Of a DNA stretch of 64,000 nt, positions 28,563 through 37,782 are shown one piece after another (within the stretch, counting starts at the first letter, position 1; every line of letters starts with the position of its first letter). This stretch comes from Paenibacillus sp. HWE-109. Lineage in GTDB: Bacteria; Bacillota; Bacilli; Paenibacillales; NBRC-103111. The stretch covers positions 496,001 through 560,000 of the forward strand of contig NZ_CP091881.1 in NCBI RefSeq assembly GCF_022163125.1. Reading direction: 5' to 3'. Below the pieces are notes generated by a model. It searched no databases and was not told where the DNA came from. It was given only the letters and a program-made list of their open reading frames with translations. The position numbers and the translations under genes were made by a program.

Positions 28563-29600
28563 TCACGGGCGAGAATCATCTTCCATGAAGTAAAGGCATG
28601 CATTTCGGAATTCATGCGGGTTATCCACGAATAAATAAATTTGATCGACAAGTTGTCGCTTGCCAAACAGGCGGATAACCAGATTAGCATTTTTCAATTG
28701 AATGCGTAAATTCGGTTCTACGACCAGTGGTATAAACGATGTGTTCATGCGATCTTTAGTTATTTGCTTTGAGGCAATGACGGATACCGATTCAATATTA
28801 GTTGTCTCGATGTAGGAGGACAATTGAAGACCATACTGCAAGCGAATGACCTGCTTTGAAACCAAAATTGGATTTAGACACATTGCCCGGTAATCGGCGA
28901 CTAGTATAAGAATGATATATAAATTACCGATTGAAAGAATCCAAGCGACAATAGATGACCATTGCATGAAAAGGATATGAACACAGGCACCTTCAATTAG
29001 TAGGATTTTCGATAAGATTAGAATGGTAATCAGCCAATTTGAATTTGTGTGATAACGGAATGCAGCAGTGTCTGGTTGTAGGTAAGGTTTTTTTCTCCAA
29101 GCAAAAATTGCGTAATATAAAAGCGACAATTCATGTATAAGGAATGGTGCTATTTTGGAATGAGGGAATGATTGTTCCATACTTTTACGAAGTGTTTCGA
29201 GCGGATGAGCGTTGTTGAAATGATTGCGTCTAAAGTGGGTAATGAGTTGATGTAGTTTATAGATTTCATAACTAAGAAACGTAAGTTCCAGGGGAATGAG
29301 CAAATATTTGACCCAATCAAGAGTTCCTTGCCCCTTAGCCGGTATGAACAGTTGCAATGCGAAATAGCCTAGCAAAGCGAAGGGGAGAATCGAGATGATG
29401 CTTTTATTGATTTTTCGATAGATCAAGAAGTAAAGCAAGATTGGGAGTACGACAACAAAATCCAGTGCGAATCCAATGGTCAAAATTTGATTATGTTCTG
29501 TGTACAGAGCAGATCGTACAAGAACAAGATCAATCAGGTATACAAATAAGCTAGCACAAAGGAAATAAATGAAGCTGGATTTTCCAACTAATTTGAACAT
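28563..29600 (-). CDS. Hypothetical integral membrane protein
   Basis: 345 residues, family not recognised. Hydrophobic segments are visible at about 8-28, 38-60, 68-88, 95-115, 140-165 and two more near 185-240. The last ~100 residues are soluble and strand-rich (TTNIESVSVIASKQITKD, LRIQLKNANLVIRLFGKR), somewhat like the PH-like tails of YdbT-type proteins; that is only a resemblance. The ATG at 29600 has AAAGGAG 10 nt upstream; a GTG at 29609 would be too close. Single gene between the MORN protein and the Aas-LplT pair. Confidence 0.6.
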   Translation of the reverse strand: MFKLVGKSSFIYFLCASLFVYLIDLVLVRSALYTEHNQILTIGFALDFVVVLPILLYFLIYRKINKSIISILPFALLGYFALQLFIPAKGQGTLDWVKYLLIPLELTFLSYEIYKLHQLITHFRRNHFNNAHPLETLRKSMEQSFPHSKIAPFLIHELSLLYYAIFAWRKKPYLQPDTAAFRYHTNSNWLITILILSKILLIEGACVHILFMQWSSIVAWILSIGNLYIILILVADYRAMCLNPILVSKQVIRLQYGLQLSSYIETTNIESVSVIASKQITKDRMNTSFIPLVVEPNLRIQLKNANLVIRLFGKRQLVDQIYLFVDNPHEFRNACLYFMEDDSRP

Positions 29601-29812
29601 AGGATACACGCTCCTTTACCGAAATATATAGTTTCACTATAACAGAAAATACCTATATTTTCCAGTAAACAGAACCAATTCGCCAGAGTACTACGCAAAG
29701 TTAGTACTATCCGTTTTGTGGCAAATGCATACAATAGGATTATGACCAGGTATTAAGAGGTGCCCGAAAATATAGGCAATTAGACATATGCGAACTCTTA
29801 GGAGGAGTCACG

Positions 29813-31990
29813 ATGATGAAATGGTTGGTTGTTACCCTGTTGAAGCTGCTGCTGCCCCTATTGCGCCCAGCCTTGATGGCTAGCTTTCGGGTGAAAGTCA
29901 AAGGGCTGGCGCACTTAACGATTACCGAGAAAACGGTACTTATCCCGAATCATGTCTCTTTGTTGGATGCTGTTCTGCTCGCGTTCATTTTGCCGAGTGA
30001 AGTAGCATTTGTGGTGAATACCAAGATCGCCCAGCGGTTTGCGTGGCTGCTCCTTTTTCGGGCACATATTGCGGTAGATCCACTGAATCCTTACTCGGTA
30101 AGGACAATGTTGAAGACGGTTCAAAGCGGAACACCGCTGGTTATTTTTCCGGAGGGACGAATTACAACCACAGGCGGCATGATGAAAGTGTATGGAGGCA
30201 TTGGTTACATTGCTTTGAGATCTCAGGCGCGGATGCTGCCAATTGCCATCAATGGTCTGGAACATTCTAAGCTATCCTATCTGCGCGGCAAACTCAAGCA
30301 AATATGGTTCCCAGCAGTGAGTATTACGTTTGGAGAGGCCTTTCAAGTACCTGTGCGTGAAGAACTGTCGAGAAGGATTCAAAAGGAACAAGCAACAGAA
30401 ACGATCCGCGCTCACATGCAAAATCACTTATTAGCAAGCCGGATGAAGCCGGAGCTCAATTTATTCAATGAACTGTTGATCGCCGCGAAAAAGCACGGCT
30501 CGACGACTGTCATTATAGAAGATATTGTTGGCAACGCCACCTTAACATACCGGAAACTTCTGCTCACTACGTATACGATGGCAGGACGTTTGAAAGCGCT
30601 GCTTCAAGCTCAGAAGCGAGTTGCGGTACTGCTGCCGAATGCAGCAGCGAATGTAGTTACCTTGTTCTCGCTATTCCGACTAGGCGTGACGCCAGCGATT
30701 TTGAACTATTCGGCAGGCAAGCAAGCGATGCTGGATGCTTGCGAAACGGCGTCGGTGAAGACGATCATTACGTCCAGAGCTTTCATAGAGAAAGCGAATC
30801 TATCTGATTTTATCCAGAGCGCAAGCGAGATTTTCACCATTATTTATCTGGAAGATGTCAAACAAAGTATCGCGTTCAGCCATAAATGGGCAGGTGTACT
30901 CGACTATATGCGCAAAGCGAAAGGGCCTGTCGGCGCGGAGTGGAACGAAGTTGTTCTGTTCACCTCAGGAAGTGAAAGCAAACCTAAAGGTGTCGTGCTC
31001 ACTCATCGCAATATTTATGCCAACATTCAGCAGGCAAAGGTCGTTATTGCGTTTAACGCTGCGGATATTGTGTTAGGCGCAATGCCGATGTTTCACTCTT
31101 TCGGATTGACCGCGGGGACGATGCTGCCGATTCTATCTGGGATGAAAGTGGTTCTGTATCCGAATCCTTTGCATTATAAAGTCATTCCTGAGTTGGTATA
31201 TGACCGGAATATAACGATTTTATTCGGGACTTCTACCTTTCTATCGGCTTATGCGAGAACGGCGCATCCGTATGATTTTACCCATTCGTTGAAATATGTG
31301 GTAGCAGGCGCTGAGAAGTTGAAGGATGAAGTCAGACAAATGTGGGCTGATAAATTCGGGATTCGCGTGCTGGAAGGGTATGGCACAACGGAAACGGCTC
31401 CAGTCATCTCCCTGAATACGCCCATGAATGCCAAGAAGGGGACTGTTGGCCGATTGCTGCCGGGTATGCAGTACCGTTTGGAGAAAGTGGAAGGAATATC
31501 GCTTGGAGGGAACTTGTTAGTGAAGGGACCCAATGTGATGAAAGGCTACCTGATTCATGGTCAGGGATTCGTTCCTTGCCCAGAGTGGTACAGTTGTGGG
31601 GATGTTGTTCATCTGGATGAGATGGGCTATCTAACGATCCAAGCTAGAGTGCAGTCTTTTGCTAAAATTGGCGGAGAGAAAGTCTCGCTTCCTATGGTCG
31701 AAGAGTTGTTAGCGGCCAGCCTGCCTGCTCAGTCGATCTGCGCAGCAATCAGTGTCCCAGATCTGCGAAAAGGGGAGCGGATTGTGCTCTATCATACGAG
31801 TCGGGATGCTCAGCTCCAACAGATCAGAGAGTCCATGAAGCAGCAAGGGCATCCAGCGATTTATGTGCCCTCCGAGCTTCGATATGTAGAGAAACTGCCG
31901 CTGCTGGGCAGTGGCAAAGTCGATTATGTAACCATCAAGCGAATGGCCTTGCAAGATGAGGAGCAATCCAAAGGGAGCGAACTAAGATGA
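29813..31990 (+). CDS. aas: Bifunctional acyltransferase/acyl-ACP synthetase (Aas-like)
   Basis: 725 residues. The N-terminal PlsC-type domain (1-200) has NHVSLLD (His47, Asp52) and FPEGR (112-116). The C-terminal AMP-forming acyl-activating domain (about 230-715) has TSGSESKPKG near 384, EGYGTTETAP and a late GSGKVDY lysine region. E. coli Aas activates a fatty acid on ACP and re-acylates 2-acyl-lysophospholipid at the membrane. The next gene encodes an LplT-type flippase overlapping by 4 bp, the same partnership as in Gram-negative bacteria. AGGAGGAG precedes the ATG. Confidence 0.85.
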   Translation: MMKWLVVTLLKLLLPLLRPALMASFRVKVKGLAHLTITEKTVLIPNHVSLLDAVLLAFILPSEVAFVVNTKIAQRFAWLLLFRAHIAVDPLNPYSVRTMLKTVQSGTPLVIFPEGRITTTGGMMKVYGGIGYIALRSQARMLPIAINGLEHSKLSYLRGKLKQIWFPAVSITFGEAFQVPVREELSRRIQKEQATETIRAHMQNHLLASRMKPELNLFNELLIAAKKHGSTTVIIEDIVGNATLTYRKLLLTTYTMAGRLKALLQAQKRVAVLLPNAAANVVTLFSLFRLGVTPAILNYSAGKQAMLDACETASVKTIITSRAFIEKANLSDFIQSASEIFTIIYLEDVKQSIAFSHKWAGVLDYMRKAKGPVGAEWNEVVLFTSGSESKPKGVVLTHRNIYANIQQAKVVIAFNAADIVLGAMPMFHSFGLTAGTMLPILSGMKVVLYPNPLHYKVIPELVYDRNITILFGTSTFLSAYARTAHPYDFTHSLKYVVAGAEKLKDEVRQMWADKFGIRVLEGYGTTETAPVISLNTPMNAKKGTVGRLLPGMQYRLEKVEGISLGGNLLVKGPNVMKGYLIHGQGFVPCPEWYSCGDVVHLDEMGYLTIQARVQSFAKIGGEKVSLPMVEELLAASLPAQSICAAISVPDLRKGERIVLYHTSRDAQLQQIRESMKQQGHPAIYVPSELRYVEKLPLLGSGKVDYVTIKRMALQDEEQSKGSELR

Positions 31991-33168
31991 CATTAAAAAT
32001 AAAAATGAAGCCACTCCAGACGTTATATGTGACACAATTCCTCTCCGCTTTCGCTGATAATATGATTCTTTTCATTACGCTGGCAATCATTAAGCAAAGC
32101 GCGTTCCCTGCTTATTATATCGGTGTTGTGCAGGCCTCGTTTCTTGTCGCCTTTGTGATCCTGGCGCCTTTCGTTGGCGCCTATGCCGACAAAAATGCCA
32201 AGTCCCACGTCCTACTAGTCGGAAATGCTATCAAAGGCATCGGAATTATTGCCTTGTTCATGCACTTGGACCCGGCAGTCAGCTACGGCATCGTAGGAAT
32301 CGGGGCCGCGGTTTACTCACCGGCCAAATACGGGATACTGCCCTCCTTGGCGAAGTCAGATCATGAACTGCTCAGAGCCAATGCCCGCATAGAGGGCTAC
32401 ACGATTATGGCTATTCTTTTGGGCTCAGTCTGCGGCGGTATTTTGGCTCAATTCTCCCTTAATGGTTCAATTCTTGTATGTCTGGGGCTTTACTTGGTTT
32501 CTTTGTTGATGTCCTTGCAGATTCCAAAGATTGCCGGCAATGCCACGATCCGCTATGGAAAAGAAGCGAAAGCTTTTGTGAACGATGTCGCCTTCCTGCT
32601 AAAAGATCGCACCACTCGGTTCTCACTCGTTGGCACAGGCTCTTTCTGGATGACTTCCTCGGTTGTTCGTCTGGCTATTATCGCTTGGGTACCGGCGCAT
32701 TTGGGCATTGAATCCGTCGATCAAATTTCCATGTTGGTGGCAGTCACTGGTATAGGCATTATGATCGGTGCACTGCTGACACCCAAACTGATCCCAGCAC
32801 GCAAATACTATAATTCGTTCGTATTCGGTATTGTGATGATTGTCAGTATCTTATTGTTTCCGCTTATTTCCAACTTGTATGTGACGATCGGACTATTGCT
32901 GCTGATAGGCTTCAGCGGAGGCGTATTTATTGTACCGATGAACACGGTGCTGCAAGATAAAGGACAGCGAATGATAGGCGCTGGGAAGACGATTGCGGTT
33001 CAGAATCTCCTTGAAAATGCGATGATGCTTGCCGGAGTTGGCATCTACACCCAAATATCTGCTGATGGTCTTTCCCCGGACAGCTCGATAACAGGGATTG
33101 CCGTCATCCTGGCTGGCTTCGTAGGCTACCTTATTTTGCAGCGTCAACGGTTGAAATTAATTGCCTGA
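31987..33168 (+). CDS. lplT: Lysophospholipid transporter (LplT-like, MFS)
   Basis: 393 residues with 11-12 membrane segments. VAFVILAPFVGAYADKNAKSHVL is the MFS loop 2-3 motif. AVYSPAKYGILPSLA resembles the conserved LplT/MFS region. LplT flips lysophospholipids inward for Aas. The start overlaps the aas stop (ATGA), so the two are translationally coupled. It ends 13 bp before the convergent lipid kinase gene, with no clear terminator between them. Confidence 0.8.
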   Translation: MTLKIKMKPLQTLYVTQFLSAFADNMILFITLAIIKQSAFPAYYIGVVQASFLVAFVILAPFVGAYADKNAKSHVLLVGNAIKGIGIIALFMHLDPAVSYGIVGIGAAVYSPAKYGILPSLAKSDHELLRANARIEGYTIMAILLGSVCGGILAQFSLNGSILVCLGLYLVSLLMSLQIPKIAGNATIRYGKEAKAFVNDVAFLLKDRTTRFSLVGTGSFWMTSSVVRLAIIAWVPAHLGIESVDQISMLVAVTGIGIMIGALLTPKLIPARKYYNSFVFGIVMIVSILLFPLISNLYVTIGLLLLIGFSGGVFIVPMNTVLQDKGQRMIGAGKTIAVQNLLENAMMLAGVGIYTQISADGLSPDSSITGIAVILAGFVGYLILQRQRLKLIA

Positions 33169-33180
33169 AAAGCTGACTCC

Positions 33181-34104
33181 TCACTCCGCTCTAATAACGC
33201 GCAAGCCCGAAGGAATAACCTCGATATGCAGTGGTGTTGTTCCACCGATCTCTCCATCAGCTTGAACGAGCAGGGGCGATTCGGTGTGTAAAGAGATAGA
33301 TTTGCCTTTGTAAAAGGAAACAGCAGGATGCTGGGTATGTTTGCCTTGATAGACGGTGAAAAGAATAGGCAGCAGCCGGAATCGCCCTCTGCTTCGGATA
33401 ACGACGATATCAGCCAAGCCGTCGTGAGAGGAAGCAGACGGGCATATTTGGATGGAGCCGCCGTAAAAAGGTATATTGGCAATAGCCGCCAGCCACATAT
33501 CTGTTACTTCATAGGTGGTTCCATCCACCTCTAACCAGGCTTTACAAGGTTGATAAGTAACGAATACACGCAAGATTGAAAGGAAGTAGGCTATTTTGCC
33601 TAGGCCTAGACGATTAAGCCATTTCTTGTAGGCTGCTTCATTCGTCAGCTTGGCGACCTTGCCATCGAAACCAGCTCCAATGCTGTTCACTGCGACGCGT
33701 CCGCTGGCTGTTTTTAGCAGATCGATCTGTACGGTGTTTGCAGCTTTCAGTGCGATATCCAACGCTTGCAAGGGATTATTAGGAATCCCATACGCTTTGG
33801 CGAAATCATTGCCTGTCCCCGCCGGAATGACCGAAAGACGGCAGTTCGCGCCATGTTCAGCAGCCTCCATAATTCCGCCGACAACCTCGTGTATCGTGCC
33901 ATCTCCGCCAATTACGATTAATTGATCGATCTTATTCTCTTGTAGAAGTGTAACGGCATGATGGGTGGCTTCGCCTGCTAGTGTCGTTAATTTGGCCTTG
34001 TAGGCAATCCCTTTCGATTTGAGCAATGGCTCAATTTCTCCCCAAATGTTAGATCCTCTGCCATCACCTGAAAGTGGATTCACAATAACTCCGAGCAACT
34101 TCAT
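33181..34104 (-). CDS. Diacylglycerol kinase family lipid kinase (DagK/YegS/BmrU type)
   Basis: 307 residues. VIGGDGTIHEVVGG (GGDGT at 66-70) is the nucleotide-binding motif, and VIPAGTGNDFAKAYGIP follows it. The C-terminal sandwich ends HIEVIPSGLRVI. It phosphorylates diacylglycerol or a related lipid at the inner membrane face. The ATG at 34104 has AAGGTGGAG 6 nt upstream; in-frame GTG and ATG codons just before it are too close. Convergent with the Aas-LplT genes, suggesting a small phospholipid-turnover neighbourhood. Confidence 0.85.
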   Translation of the reverse strand: MKLLGVIVNPLSGDGRGSNIWGEIEPLLKSKGIAYKAKLTTLAGEATHHAVTLLQENKIDQLIVIGGDGTIHEVVGGIMEAAEHGANCRLSVIPAGTGNDFAKAYGIPNNPLQALDIALKAANTVQIDLLKTASGRVAVNSIGAGFDGKVAKLTNEAAYKKWLNRLGLGKIAYFLSILRVFVTYQPCKAWLEVDGTTYEVTDMWLAAIANIPFYGGSIQICPSASSHDGLADIVVIRSRGRFRLLPILFTVYQGKHTQHPAVSFYKGKSISLHTESPLLVQADGEIGGTTPLHIEVIPSGLRVIRAE

Positions 34105-34316
34105 GATCATCTCCACCTTAACTCTATTAAATTTGGAAATAATTAGTTTATAAATGAGGTGGTGCGGGGGTAGAATTTTGACGAATAATATCTTTACAGA
34201 TGGGGCACTTATTTGTAAAATAAACCATAGGTAAATTAATTGATTTCATGTTAGATATTATGTCATCAAAATTACAGACAAGAGCATCGATGACTCGAGA
34301 GGAGAACGGGAATACT

Positions 34317-36089
34317 TTGAAAATCAACATGAGATCGACGATGAGCAGCTTGAAAAATGTAAAAAATAAGAAAGCGAACCTGTCCATCCTGCGAAATCTT
34401 AAACTGCGTTTTAAGCTGTTGATGATGAATGCGATTGCGATTGTGTTCTTGCTGGTTGTAGGGATTACTGGCTATCACTATATGGACAAGATGGCTGGAA
34501 ATTCTACTAGAATGTACGAGGAAAGCCTGCTTTCTGTCAAATGGATTAATCAACTGAAATCCAATTTTAATGAAACAGAATCCAATTTGCTCGAGATGAT
34601 GCTCTCCGTAGATGTGAAATATAAGATGAAATTGAAAACCAAGTTAGACGAGAATTTGATGACTAATAATGAACTGGTTACCAAAATTGGTCGAATTGCG
34701 CTAAGTGACGAAGAGGCCATTGCCTTCCGCAATTTTGAAGGGAAGAATTTAACCTATAGCAAAGGTATCACGACAGCGATTGAACATGCTACCCAAAATA
34801 ATCAAGTCGCCTATCAGGTATATAATAATGAAGTGTCCCCGCAAGGAAATAAGACGGTTGAAGCGCTGGATGCTCTCGTCAAACTCAAAGAATCGGCTGC
34901 CGAGCAGTTTCAGGAATCCAACAAGAATGACTCCAAGATTTCTCATTTGGTCATCATTTTGACGATTATCATTGCTATTATCATTCTGACCATCAATGCG
35001 CTAACTTTGAATATGATTATTACCACGCCAATTCGTAAACTGCAGGAACATATGGAGAAAGCGGCAAATGGCGATTTGTCGGTGAAAGGGGATTATCCGT
35101 TTCATGATGAAGTCGGGAAATTGACCGGTGCCTTTAATGTGATGACCGAAAGTCTTCGTTCGCTCGTGTCGCAAATTGCCGACAATGCGTTAACTTTATC
35201 GGCGAGTTCGGAAGAGCTTCTGGCCAGTTCTGAGCAGAGCTCATTGGCGGCCAAACAAGTAGCAACCTCCAGCCAGCAGTTGTCCGAAGATTTCGAGAAA
35301 CAGTTCGCTGGTGTCAACCAAGCGAATGAGGCTGTTCATCAATTGCTGACGAGTACGAAGCTGATTGATGAGTCGGCGAATGAAGTAACTTTGCTTGTAG
35401 CGCAAGCGACAAATGCCGCTCAGAACGGGAAGAAATCCGTTGTTTCGATTGCCGGGCAAATGAGTGAAATTTCCGATGCTGTCAATGAAGTGAATGGTGT
35501 GATTGATGCTTTAGGCAAAAATGCCCACAAAATCGGTGAGATCGTCAATGTGATCAATGAGATCTCGACGCAGACGAATTTGCTCTCTTTGAACGCGGCG
35601 ATCGAAGCCGCGCGTGCCGGCGAATCGGGAAGAGGATTCGCTGTCGTAGCTGGCGAAGTGCGGAAACTGGCTGAGCAGTCGGCTTCCTCCGCGAGAAATA
35701 TTACGAATCTCGTTTCGACGATTCAAAAGCAAATCAACCACGCGGTAAGCTCTATGTATGCCGGAGCGGCCAAAGTGGAGGCCGGTCTAGCAATTTCCGG
35801 TGAGGCGCAGGAATCCTTCCTACATATAGAGTCTTCCGTTGAGAAAGTCAACGCGAAGGTAGAGAACGTGAACCTGAACATTCATCAGCTTGTAGAAGCG
35901 AATGAACGCATCGAACAAGTGATGAGCATCGTCAGCGGCGTGTCTGAGAAAGGGATTTCCGTCAGTCTGATGACATCTGCTGCAAGTCAGCAGCAAATGT
36001 CCACGACGGAGGAGATCGAGAATTCCGCCAAGTCCTTGGCGGGACTCGCGGAAGAACTGCAAATTTCGTTGCAGAAATTTACGGTGTAG
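34317..36089 (+). CDS. Methyl-accepting chemotaxis protein (four-helix-bundle sensor)
   Basis: About 590 residues from a TTG start preceded by AGGAG; in-frame ATGs at 34248 and 34290 lack ribosome binding sites, so the start is uncertain. Membrane segment, ~160-residue 4HB_MCP-like ectodomain ([20 protein letters not shown]), second membrane segment ([20 protein letters not shown]), HAMP, then a signalling domain with hairpin tip [20 protein letters not shown]. It relays to CheA/CheW; ligand unknown. Divergent from the lipid kinase gene and followed by a strong terminator. Confidence 0.88.
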   Translation: MKINMRSTMSSLKNVKNKKANLSILRNLKLRFKLLMMNAIAIVFLLVVGITGYHYMDKMAGNSTRMYEESLLSVKWINQLKSNFNETESNLLEMMLSVDVKYKMKLKTKLDENLMTNNELVTKIGRIALSDEEAIAFRNFEGKNLTYSKGITTAIEHATQNNQVAYQVYNNEVSPQGNKTVEALDALVKLKESAAEQFQESNKNDSKISHLVIILTIIIAIIILTINALTLNMIITTPIRKLQEHMEKAANGDLSVKGDYPFHDEVGKLTGAFNVMTESLRSLVSQIADNALTLSASSEELLASSEQSSLAAKQVATSSQQLSEDFEKQFAGVNQANEAVHQLLTSTKLIDESANEVTLLVAQATNAAQNGKKSVVSIAGQMSEISDAVNEVNGVIDALGKNAHKIGEIVNVINEISTQTNLLSLNAAIEAARAGESGRGFAVVAGEVRKLAEQSASSARNITNLVSTIQKQINHAVSSMYAGAAKVEAGLAISGEAQESFLHIESSVEKVNAKVENVNLNIHQLVEANERIEQVMSIVSGVSEKGISVSLMTSAASQQQMSTTEEIENSAKSLAGLAEELQISLQKFTV

Positions 36090-36098
36090 TGGGGATGG

Positions 36099-36128
36099 AA
36101 CCGCGGGCATTGGCCTGCGGTTTTTTTT
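36099..36128 (+). terminator. Terminator of the second chemoreceptor gene
   Basis: AACCGCGGGC-attg-GCCTGCGGTT stem followed by eight Ts. Confidence 0.85.
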
Positions 36129-36329
36129 GCGTCTGCGGCGCTAAGATGAGTAGCGAAACCGCGATCTGCGAAAGCTCATCTTCGCAGGGGTTCAGGTGAT
36201 ATAGAGGATCTACGATCCCTCTGGAGCTGAATTTGTTCTGTTGGTGGAGTTAAATAGATGGTTGGGAGAACGCGTAGAGTTGATGCATGGAAAAGTAGTT
36301 GATGAATTGGACGATGCGCGTTCAAATGC

Positions 36330-36480
36330 TCGCGGTGCGCTATTTGTGAGAAAACGGTCGATTGGGATTCCTGCGGATCGAGAAGACGCTATTTCAGGAA
36401 ATGCGGCTCATTCCGCCGGAGAAACAGCGAATAGAGGAACCACGATCCGCGTTAGCTCCGTCTGGCTTTCTGACTCTTCA
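36330..36480. repeat. Diverged CGCTATT-type repeat (possible third member)
   Basis: CGCTATT occurs at 36338 and 36387 (49 bp apart), followed by GAGGAACCACGATCCGC at about 36433. The spacing and words recall repeat copies A and B, but identity is low. The gene-free stretch 36129-36451 otherwise shows only weak inverted pieces such as CTGCGAAA / TTCGCAG near 36170-36195. Confidence 0.35.
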
Positions 36481-37027
36481 CGGAGAGTATCTCACAGACA
36501 TCTTGCGGGGTCAGGGGTCTGTCCAAGGCCCAAGTGAAACGGATGATTTCCTTCTCCATACAATCTAAGGCATAGATTGATTGAGTGCTTCCGCCAAAGA
36601 AGCGGCCCATAAATTGCTGCAACAGTTGTATGCACATGCGCGGCCGGTGTTTGATATCGTCGAATGAGAACCGTAAGATTTTCCATCCATCCATCATCAG
36701 GTGATTTTGGCGGATCCACTGGTCGGAAAATTGTCTGCGACTTATTTGGGCAGAATGCGAACCATAACCATCGATTTCGATAGCCAGTTTTAGTGCATGC
36801 CGAAGGAAAGCGAAATCGAGAAAGCGCGTGCCGTCACGGAAGTCTTTTACTTCGTACTCAGGGTGAAGGTCATTAAAGTTGCCAAACGCAGGCAACCAAA
36901 TCTGGCTAAGAAACAATCGTTCCGCATAACCATGACCCTCACTAAGTCGGCGATAGCGTTCACCATTCCGTACTGCCAGATGTTGTGAAACATAGTTGTC
37001 AACCTGCTCCTGCAATTGATCCCTCAA
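36452..37027 (-). CDS. DUF559-type endonuclease-fold protein
   Basis: 191 residues from a TTG start with AGGAGG 7 nt upstream. The core LDFAFLRHALKLAIEIDGYGSH...QNHLMMDGWKILRFSFDDI follows the DUF559/Vsr-like pattern of the PD-(D/E)XK nuclease superfamily: Asp in LDF, Glu in AIEIDG. An N-terminal helical part and a C-terminal helix-turn-helix-like LTPQDVCEILSVKSQKA flank it. DNA repair or a mobile-element origin is possible; no restriction or defence partner is adjacent. Function unknown. Confidence 0.65.
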   Translation of the reverse strand: MRDQLQEQVDNYVSQHLAVRNGERYRRLSEGHGYAERLFLSQIWLPAFGNFNDLHPEYEVKDFRDGTRFLDFAFLRHALKLAIEIDGYGSHSAQISRRQFSDQWIRQNHLMMDGWKILRFSFDDIKHRPRMCIQLLQQFMGRFFGGSTQSIYALDCMEKEIIRFTWALDRPLTPQDVCEILSVKSQKARRS

Positions 37028-37056
37028 ATAGAAAGCCTCCTCTTGGAAATAAATAA

Positions 37057-37100
37057 GCCGCTTCTCCCAATCAACAATAAAGTTGATCTGGAAAAGCGGC
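37057..37100 (-). terminator. Hairpin upstream of the DUF559 gene
   Basis: Long imperfect stem GCCGCTT..TCC..ATCAAC / GTTGAT..GGA..AAGCGGC. On the minus strand it is followed by TTATTTATTT. It may end transcription from the decayed hydrolase gene upstream, or act as a leader hairpin of the DUF559 gene. Confidence 0.45.
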
Positions 37101-37178
37101 GTGTGCTTCAGCCGTATTTGTTATGAATTTGATATGATATTATTATATTACCACAAAATAGAAATAAAAGGTTCTCAT

Positions 37179-37304
37179 TTCGGAGCGGATTCTAACTCGT
37201 ATGTCATCGGCCATCCGATCATACGGATAGCCCGACCAAGGTCGGGTGGATTTGTCGCAACCGCGAAAGTCGGGGAGAATGCAGCGGATGCCGAATTTGG
37301 GGAG
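37179..37304 (-). pseudogene. Alpha/beta-hydrolase fragment
   Basis: About 42 residues read LPKFGIRCILPDFRGCDKST then RPWSGYPYDRMADDI. This is the conserved cap-proximal block of haloperoxidase/epoxide-hydrolase-like alpha/beta hydrolases. The oxyanion HG motif and the nucleophile elbow are absent on both sides, so only debris remains. The surrounding 37305-37740 holds open frames on both strands that I do not recognise. Confidence 0.5.
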
Positions 37305-37782
37305 GTGGTTGCATAGTTGACACATCACCAAATATCCTATATAATTTAAAAGTTGATTGAAATGAACCATATAAACACTTAAAACCAAACCTCATTTACC
37401 CCACACGAACGATTAGCGAGAAGAAAGTAACCCCCTCTCCTTGTTTGTTTTTCTCCCAATGATGCAGTACATCAGCTCATTTATGGTAAACCCGAGGCAA
37501 CGTAAAGTGTTTCGGCAGCAAGTGTTTGTTAAGCAATTCGCACTGGCGCGGTCATTGGAGCCGCAAGGATGGAAGAGAGGTAGGGCTTTCATTGTTTTGA
37601 TTCCAACACATGAATTTTGCAATTTCATAGAAATCAATAATAGCTGTACGAGATATAGCTGTAGCCAAATCGTTTTCGGCCTGATGTCATCAGGATCGGG
37701 AACGATTTTTTGCATACTGGTGAAACCAGTTGGTTTCCTTTACAATTAGACCAATTAGAGCAAAAGACGAGGTGCAACACGG

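Noticed and set aside
36241..36568. Two overlapping plus-strand open frames
   Set aside because: No ribosome binding site or recognisable family; they cover the diverged repeat and the 3' end of the DUF559 gene.
37413..37749. Overlapping ~100-codon frames on both strands
   Set aside because: Neither shows a family, signal or ribosome binding site. A transposase remnant was considered, but no catalytic motif or terminal inverted repeat was found.
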